19,462 bases of DNA from Bryobacterales bacterium (GTDB taxonomy: Bacteria > Acidobacteriota > Terriglobia > Bryobacterales > Bryobacteraceae). Both the position numbers and the translations under genes were made by a program. This document shows, in pieces, positions 14,285 to 19,462 of the stretch; the first letter of the stretch is position 1, and every line of letters starts with the position of its first letter. The stretch lies in contig JADJOP010000040.1 of the NCBI GenBank assembly GCA_016713735.1, forward strand, positions 1 through 19,462. The letters are read 5' to 3'. The notes under the pieces were generated by a model. The model was not told the origin of the DNA and made no database searches. It saw only the letters and a program-made list of their open reading frames with translations.

Positions 14285-14336
14285 GTTCTTCCAGAGTAGC
14301 CAAAGGCGCGGGGAGGAGAACCCGATGACGGAAGGT

Positions 14337-14362
14337 CCCTCCCGAAGGCGGCAGCGGGAGGG
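14337..14362. repeat. Strong hairpin CCCTCCCG/CGGGAGGG in the divergent gap
   Basis: A perfect 8-base inverted repeat with a 10-base loop, with GG/CC able to pair further out (14334-14335 with 14365-14366). It lies in the 119 bases between the antiporter start and the secretin start. It has the look of a dispersed intergenic palindrome and may be related to the one at 1268-1286. Confidence 0.5.
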
Positions 14363-14403
14363 GGCCGAGAATCGACTGCACGCCGGGAGGCGCGACTTCG
14401 TCA

Positions 14404-15764
14404 ATGAGATGTGTCTCGTCACGCCTTGGCGGCAATTTGCCTGTATGCGCTTGCTCAAGGCGTGTTGCGGGCCGAGACCGAGCCCGGCATGCTCCCCCGG
14501 TTCGTCTGCAATCCCTGAGGAGCTGCGGGATAAAGCCGCACGACTTCCTCCTCGCCGGGGATTCCCGGCAGTTGTGGGAAGAGGTGGGCAAAAGCTACGG
14601 CTTCACGGTGGTGTTTGACGGCGACCCAGGCGCTCTCGAACCTCCGCTTCCAGATGCGGGGCGTGAAGTTCACCGAAGCGATGACGGCGCTGGAGGCGGC
14701 CACGGCGTCGTTTCTGGTTCCGGTGAGCGAAAAGATCGGGCTGGTGGCGCGCGAAACGCCGCAAAAACGGCAGGAGTTGGAACAGCAGATGGTGATCTCG
14801 GTGCCGCTGCCGGAGCCAGTCACCACGCAGGAGGCGCAGGAGTTGGCGCGGGGGTGCAGCAGTTGATGGAGGTGCAGAAGTTCTCCATCGACACGGTGCA
14901 GCGGATGGCCATTCTGCGCGGGCCGGCGGGGAAGGTGATTCCCGCTCTCGTCCTGTTCCGGCAGTTGCTTCAGCCGAAGGCTGACGTCGTTTTCGATGTT
15001 GATTTCGTGGAGGTGAGCGAGAACGAGTCCCGGCAGATCGGCTTGCAGTTGCCTACCTCCACCGCCATCCAGTGGCTGCTTAAGGGGACGGCGGGCGACA
15101 AGGCCTCCAGCGTGGTGAGCCTGGCCGGATTCGGCATGAGGAACACCTATCTGACGCTGGGCATCGGCAGCGCCGAGATGATCGCGCAGTTCACCCAGCG
15201 ATCAGGGCAGGCGGTACAGCGAAGCCAGTTGCGCGGCACCTCCGGTGCGGCGGCGACCCTCCACGTGGGCGATAAATACCCGATCATCACCAATGGATAT
15301 TTCGGCGACACGTCGGGTGGTGGCACGGTCTTCACGCCGCCGCCCACGGTGAATTTCGAGGATCTGGGGCTGGTGTTGAAGCTGACGCCCCTGGTGCATG
15401 ACTCGAGCGAGGTGTCACTCGCCGTGGAGGCCGAGTTCAAGGTGCTCACCGGCGAGGCGCTGAACGGCATTCCGGTGATCTCGAACCGCAAGTTCACCTC
15501 GGCCTGCCGGCTGCGCGATGGCGAGTGGGCGGTGCTGGGCGGGCTGGTGCGGCGCTCGGAAACGCGCGCTCTCAACGCCCGGCCGGGTTGAGCACGCTGC
15601 CGCTGGTGGGGCGTCTGTTCCGGCGCAACGATGTGACCAGGACGAAGGCCAGATCCTGCTCCTGGTGCGGCCGCGCGTGGTGTCGCCCGTCCCGGCTGAC
15701 GGTTTTGGCGGCGGTGGGGCGGTTCTGGACGGGCAGCGAGGGCCGGCCGAAGGCGGCATACTAG
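14404..15764 (+). pseudogene. Secretin (PulD/GspD-like, type II/III secretion family), many frameshifts
   Basis: An outer-membrane secretin-like protein. ATG 14404 (MRCVS), with one base extra near 14418, gives a signal peptide RHALAAICLYALAQGVLRAE. Then, in changing frames: PEELRDKA, DFLLAGDSRQLWEEVGKSYG, ALSNLRFQMRGVKFTEAMTA, EKIGLVARETPQKRQELEQQ, VISVPLPEPVTTQEAQELAR, and a long open part from about 14857 with VQKFSIDTVQRMAILRGPAG and the secretin core VDFVEVSENESRQIGLQLPT. The secretin end is split again: GEWAVLGGLVRRSETRAL, AGLSTLPLVGRLFRRNDVT, EGQILLLVRPRVV, and a WTGSEGRPKAAY tail ending at TAG 15764. At least seven frame changes occur. The N-terminus is much shorter than in relatives I recall, which carry a TPR region first. 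No other secretion genes are nearby. It lies 10 bases before the methyltransferase. Confidence 0.72.
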
Positions 15765-15774
15765 TGCGAGCCGG

Positions 15775-16530
15775 ATGCTGAAACGCTGGGTTCGCGGGTG
15801 GCTGGAGTCGCGCGGGTATGTTGTGTTCAATACGCGCTCTCTGGTGGGCTATGCGCAGGATGGGCTGTTTACCTTCAATAGTGACCATTTCCGGCGGGAT
15901 GCGGCGTTCCGGGCGGCCTATGCGCGTGGGGTGAGGGCCAACGGCAGGGTGGACCCTGGGACGGAGTGGCGCGTGCACATTGCGCTGTGGGCGGCGGGGT
16001 TGGCGCTGCGGGTGGAGGGGGATTTTGTGGAGTGCGGGGTGAATGGCGGTCTGACGAGCACGGCCATTCTGGAGCGGTATGGGTGGAGCGATCCGGCGCG
16101 GCGGTTCTGGCTGGTGGATACGTTCGCGGGTCCGGTGTGGGAGCAGTTTGCGCAGGCCGAGGGTGGGCGTGTGGAGGCGGCGCACGATGCCATGGCGCGG
16201 GGTGCGTATGTGACCGATGTGGAGCGGGTGCGGGCGAATTTCGCCCAGTGGGCGGGCGTGGAGGTGGTGCAGGGGGCCGTGCCGGAGGCGCTGGCGCGCG
16301 TGCAGGCGGAGCGGGTGGCGTTTCTGCATCTGGACATGAACTGCGCCTTTCCGGAGCGGGCCGCGCTGGAGCATTTCTGGCCGAAGATGCCGGCGGGCGG
16401 GGTGGTGCTGTTTGACGACTACGCCTACTTCGGGAACGAGGAACTGGCGCGGACCATTGACGAGGCGGCGCGCGGGTTGGGGGCGGAGGTGGTGTCGCTG
16501 CCGACGGGGCAGGGGTTGATCGTGCGCTAG
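15775..16530 (+). CDS. TylF/MycF-type class I SAM-dependent methyltransferase
   Basis: The 251-residue product has the features of macrocin-O-methyltransferase (TylF) relatives, which methylate sugar hydroxyls: VECGVNGGLTS (85-95, SAM loop), LVDTFAG (113-119), FLHLDMNCAFPERAALEHFW (183-202) and the metal/catalytic VVLFDDYAYFG (210-220). The substrate is not known; a surface sugar is likely by family. ATG 15775 lies 10 bases after the secretin stop, suggesting co-transcription, though the ribosome site (GAGCCGG) is weak. The gene is intact although both neighbours are full of frameshifts. Its 3' end is the first unit of a 15-base tandem repeat (see 16528-16587). Confidence 0.8.
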   Translation: MLKRWVRGWLESRGYVVFNTRSLVGYAQDGLFTFNSDHFRRDAAFRAAYARGVRANGRVDPGTEWRVHIALWAAGLALRVEGDFVECGVNGGLTSTAILERYGWSDPARRFWLVDTFAGPVWEQFAQAEGGRVEAAHDAMARGAYVTDVERVRANFAQWAGVEVVQGAVPEALARVQAERVAFLHLDMNCAFPERAALEHFWPKMPAGGVVLFDDYAYFGNEELARTIDEAARGLGAEVVSLPTGQGLIVR

Positions 16531-16587
16531 GGGATGGTTCGGTAGGGGATCGTGCGGTAGGCGGTGCCGCGGTAGGGGCTTGCTTCC
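16528..16587 (+). repeat. 15-base tandem repeat that copies the end and stop codon of the methyltransferase gene
   Basis: Units begin at 16528, 16543, 16558 and 16573, each starting TAG and ending in a CGG/TCC triplet. The first TAG is the real stop. In the gene's frame the units read stop-GMVR, stop-GIVR, stop-AVPR and stop-GLAS, echoing the protein's own end LIVR. The fourth unit is degraded. Confidence 0.75.
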
Positions 16588-16615
16588 CGCGTTCCGGTGT
16601 GATGTCTTCGGTGGC

Positions 16616-17680
16616 ATGTTGGACAGGCGGAGTTTTCTGGCGGCGGTGCCGGCGGTGGCGCTGGCGCAGGGCGAAGGCGGGCTGCGCGAGGTGGCGGCGA
16701 AACGGGGGATGTGGTTTGGCGCGGCGGCAAGCTGGCCGTTGCTACGCGACGACGAGACGTATGCGCGGCACTTCGCGGCGGAGTGCAACATGCTGGTGCC
16801 GGAAAACGTGCTCAAAATGCAGGTGGTGCACCCCGAGCCGGAGCGATACGTGTTCATTCCAGGGGACTTTTTGGCTTCGTTTTGTCAAAAAAATGGGATG
16901 AAGATGCGCGGGCACACGCTGGTGTGGCATCAGCAGATGGCCCCGTGGTTCCAGAAGGTGGCATGACGCGGAGAACGCTGCGGCGGCTGCTAGAGCAGAT
17001 CCGCACGGTGGCCGGGCATTACCGGGAAGATCGAGTCGTGGGGACGTGGTGAACGAGGCGACCGATGTGAAGGATGGGGTGGCGGGCGGATATCGGAAGA
17101 CACCGTGGTTGGAGTTGCTGGGCCCCGAGTACATCGACTTTGCGTTTCAGGCGGCGCAAGGGAGGCGGACCCGGAGGCGGGGCTGGTCTACAACGACTAT
17201 GGTCTCGACTATGCCGAAGAGGATCGGCGGCCAAACGCAGGCTTTGTGCTGCGCCTGCTGCGGGGATGCGCGAGCGGAAGGTGCCGCTGGATGGGGTTGG
17301 GGACGCAGGCGCATTTGGACGTGGTCAGCCGGCAGTAGTTCGGCCCGAGGCGCTGCGCGTTCCTGGGCGAGGTGGCGGCGCTGGGGTTGAAGATCTATGT
17401 GACGGAGTTGGATGTGATCGACAGGGCGCTGCCCGACGATGTGGAGGCGCGATCACGGGGGTGGCGGGATTTTATGAAGCCTATCTATCCGCGGCTTTGG
17501 ATGTGAAGGCGGTGGTAGCGGTGTTGACGTGGGGGTTGACCGACCGCTACACGTGGCTGGCGCGGCGGCATCCGCGTCCGAGCGGCGCGCCGATCAGGCC
17601 GCTGCCGCTGGATAGGGAGTATCAGCGCAAGCCGGCTTGGCGGGCGATTGCGAAAGCGATGGCGGGGCGGCCCGCCTTAA
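16616..17680 (+). pseudogene. GH10 endo-1,4-beta-xylanase, frameshifted
   Basis: A secreted glycoside hydrolase that cuts xylan by a retaining mechanism. ATG 16616 begins MLDRRSFLAAVPAVALAQG, a Tat- or Sec-type signal. Family motifs in order: WFGAAASWPLL, NMLVPENVLKMQ, MRGHTLVWHQQMAPWF; then in shifted frames MTRRTLRRLLEQ, WDVVNEATDVKDG with the acid/base Glu near 17055, EADPEAGLVYNDYGLDY-like residues, GTQAHLDVVSRQ, and YVTELDVIDR with the nucleophile Glu near 17405; then VLTWGLTDRYTWL. Both catalytic glutamates are kept. At least four single-base frame changes break it. The restored length of about 350 residues is normal. Its end converges on the outer-membrane protein gene, and the exact stop is uncertain (a frame continues to 17754). 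Confidence 0.8.
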
Positions 17681-18230
17681 GCGCCACCAGCGATACCCGA
17701 CGCCGAACTGGGAAGCGGATGGTGGAGATGGGCGGTTCCGGTTGCGGGGTTTAGCAGGTCGTATTTTCCGGAGCTGAGGCGGACTCGGGGCGGAGGAAGA
17801 GGTGGTCGTTGAGGAAGGCCTTGAGGCCAGCGCCGCAGTTCCAGGTGAAGCCGGGGCCGCTGCCTTCGTAGGACTGGCCGCCGGCCCGATCAACAGGAAG
17901 GGCTGCACGCCGTCGGGGCTGGGGAAGTGGAGCAGGGGCGTTGCCGGTGAAGAGGTGGGCGTTGCGGCATAGACGCCGAAGCCGAAGTCGCGGCGGGCGG
18001 CGGGCGAAGAAGGTGTACTCGCCTTCGACGCCGAGGCGGCGGGTGAGGCGTGTGCCGATGCCGAAGCCGGCTGAGGGGCGGTGCCGATGTAGCCTTCGTC
18101 GTCCGACGCGCGGAGACGCCGAGAAGCCGTGGACCTCGGGGCGTTTCAGCGGGCGTGGTGGTTGGGCTGCGGCGGGGAGGACGGCGGCGAGTGCGGCGAG
18201 AAGGAGAAGGGAAGCGCGGCGGGGTGCCAT
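17677..18230 (-). pseudogene. Outer-membrane beta-barrel protein, frameshifted
   Basis: ATG 18230 has a strong AGGAGAGG site and starts a signal peptide (APRRASLLLLAALAAVLPAA, then AQ). The body alternates as in small eight-strand barrels: AGFGIGTRLTRRLGVEGEYT, FTWNCGAGLKAFLNDHLFLR, then, in another frame, PEFRLSSGKYDLL, and near the end QFGVGYRW, a closing strand with terminal aromatics as expected for barrel-assembly recognition. Frame changes occur around 18110, 17960-17880, 17790 and near the end. Intact size would be about 185 residues. It is divergent from the SIS gene (72 bases between starts) and converges with the xylanase gene. Function is probably structural or adhesive; not known. 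Confidence 0.6.
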
Positions 18231-18302
18231 GATACCTCTCCTGATTAGACGCGCGAATGCGGATTGGTTTGGATCTTTCTGCCTCTCTAACTGGATGTCC
18301 TC

Positions 18303-19367
18303 ATGCTTGACGAGATCCGGCAACAGCCGGAGGTATTGGAACGGACGTTGCGCCAGGAGCGGCGCGGCATCGAGGCGCTGAAAAAGACGCTGGCGACAAG
18401 GCGGTAGAAGATGGTGATCCTGGCGGCGCGCGCGCACCTCAGACAACGCGGCGCAGTTCGGGCGCTACCTGCTGGAGATCTCGATTCGGGATTCCGGTGT
18501 CGCCGGCCGCGCCGAGCATCTTTACGCTCTACGGGGCGCAGGTGGATTTGCGCTGGCGATGGTGGTGGCGATTTCGCAGTCGGGCGAATCGACGGATACA
18601 ACACACTCCGTGCTGGACGCGCGAAGGCGGTCAGGGCGTTGACGGTGGGCGTGACGAATGAGCCGTCGTCGGCGCTGGCGAACATGGCCGAGTTCGTCGT
18701 GCTGGTGCGCGGCGGGCGCGAAAGTCAGTGGCGGCGACGAAGACCTATACCCGGGCAGTTGCTGGCGATGATCTGCTGGCGTACGCTGGGGCGGCGATCG
18801 ATTTGATGTGATCTGCGGCGGATGCCGGAGTGGACGGCGGCGGCGTTGAAGCTGGAGTAGCACCTTCATCCGCGTGTGGCGCCGCGCCACCGCTTCATGG
18901 ATCATTGCGTGGTGGTGGGGCGCGGGTTGAATTATTCGAACGCGTTCGAGTTTGCGCTTTCGAAGATGATGGAGACCTGCTACGTGGTGGCCGAGCGCTT
19001 TCGTCGGCCGACTTTCGCGCATGGTCCGATTGCAATGGTGGAGCGGAGCTTCCGAGCTCTTCACGCCGAAACGGGTGACGGGCCGGGGCTGCGCGACATG
19101 CTGGCGCGGTTGAACGCGATGGGGCCGAGACGGTGGTGCTGGCGGACCGCCTGTCGCCTGAGGCCTGTCGTTGGCGCCGCGTTCGATTTGCGTGCCGGCG
19201 CGGCTGGTGGGCAAGAAGGGCGGCAAGCTGCCCGAGGATGTTCCTCACGCCGATTCCGCATATTGTGCCGGCCCAGCTATTCGGGCGGGCGGGCGCCTGC
19301 TTTCAGTATGAAGGGTCTCCAACCCCGATCAGCCGCGGCTGGGAGAAGCGTGACGCGGACTTTGTAA
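18303..19367 (+). pseudogene. SIS-domain sugar-phosphate isomerase/deaminase (GlmS C-terminal-like), heavily frameshifted
   Basis: Two SIS domains as in the isomerase half of GlmS or in NagB-II type glucosamine-6-phosphate deaminases. ATG 18303 begins MLDEIRQQPEVLERTLRQER. Pieces of the family follow in changing frames: KMVILAAR, NAAQFGRYLLEI, AISQSGES (phosphosugar-binding SxS loop), ALTVGVTNEPSSALANMAEF, SVAATKTYT, RFMDHCVVVGRGLNYSNAFE, KMMETCYVVAERF, FAHGPIAMVE, GLRDMLARLNAMG and IPHIVPAQLF. The stop TAA is at 19365. Total length, about 354 codons, fits the family (about 340). There are ten or so frame changes, the densest in the window. The glutaminase half of GlmS is absent, so true GlmS is unlikely. 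It may act in amino-sugar use. Confidence 0.72.
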
Positions 19368-19462
19368 GGGGATCTGCCGGTCACCGGGGCGCGTTGGCGC
19401 TGTAAGCGGCTGGGCGCGGCGGCGGTACATCTCGCCGTGCACGGCGCGGGCGGCTTCGACCA
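19368..19462. other. Window end, nothing assigned
   Basis: The last 95 bases hold no start, motif or RNA that I can support. A minus-strand frame reads VEAARAVHGEMYRRR, which could be the tail of a convergent gene, but there is too little to judge. Confidence 0.2.

Noticed and set aside
15415..16857. Long minus-strand open frame of 480 codons
   Set aside because: Pro/Arg/His-rich shadow of the intact TylF-type methyltransferase and neighbours.
1..19462. tRNA, rRNA, CRISPR array, transposase or attachment site
   Set aside because: No cloverleaf, ribosomal segment, regularly spaced identical repeats, or transposase motifs were seen by eye; a covariance-model scan was not possible.

Overview
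The window is GC-rich bacterial chromosome. The mix of families suggests an acidobacterium, probably of the Bryobacterales/Solibacteres type: a TPR-less relative of the PulD-like secretins, a Qrc-like molybdopterin/multihaem gene pair, a divergent rfbACB cluster, and FG-GAP and GH10 proteins. This placement is inference from remembered protein families, not from a marker gene.

Layout. Positions 1-2448 (minus strand) hold a tightly packed redox operon read from right to left: a small one-helix membrane protein, a cysteine-rich protein with a GcvH-like segment, a pentahaem cytochrome c, and a Mo-bisMGD oxidoreductase that runs off the left edge. It resembles the start of a Qrc-type menaquinone reductase. 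Every gene in it is split between reading frames. Positions 2740-3521 carry csbD (with a compensated double frameshift) and a conserved hypothetical gene. Positions 3891-6207 (minus) carry an intact nucleotide-sugar operon, rfbA-rfbC-rfbB, with 4-base start/stop overlaps. Positions 6264-9377 hold a cupin, an FG-GAP secreted protein, a SirB1-like protein, an unrecognised 104-residue protein behind a perfect -10 box and a hairpin-masked ribosome binding site, and yggX. Positions 9449-12555 hold an HGSNAT-like membrane acyltransferase, a DinB-fold protein and an orphan winged-helix/AAA ATPase. Positions 12734-19367 hold a CPA1 Na+/H+ antiporter, a secretin, an intact TylF-type methyltransferase, a GH10 xylanase, an outer-membrane beta-barrel protein and a SIS-domain sugar-phosphate protein. 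All of these except the methyltransferase are frameshifted.

Quality of the sequence. The frameshifts are almost all single-base and leave family motifs intact in alternating frames. They crowd both ends of the window, while 3.9-12.6 kb has none. This looks more like sequencing or assembly error near contig ends than gene decay. Broken genes are labelled pseudogene, but most may be whole in the organism.

The items most worth a second look are the GcvH-like/cytochrome/Mo-protein operon, the ribosome-site hairpin at 8585-8607, the shared palindromic divergent promoter at 7587-7593, the C-rich tract at 8929-9060, and a 15-base tandem repeat at 16528-16587 in which each unit repeats the last codons and the stop of the methyltransferase gene.
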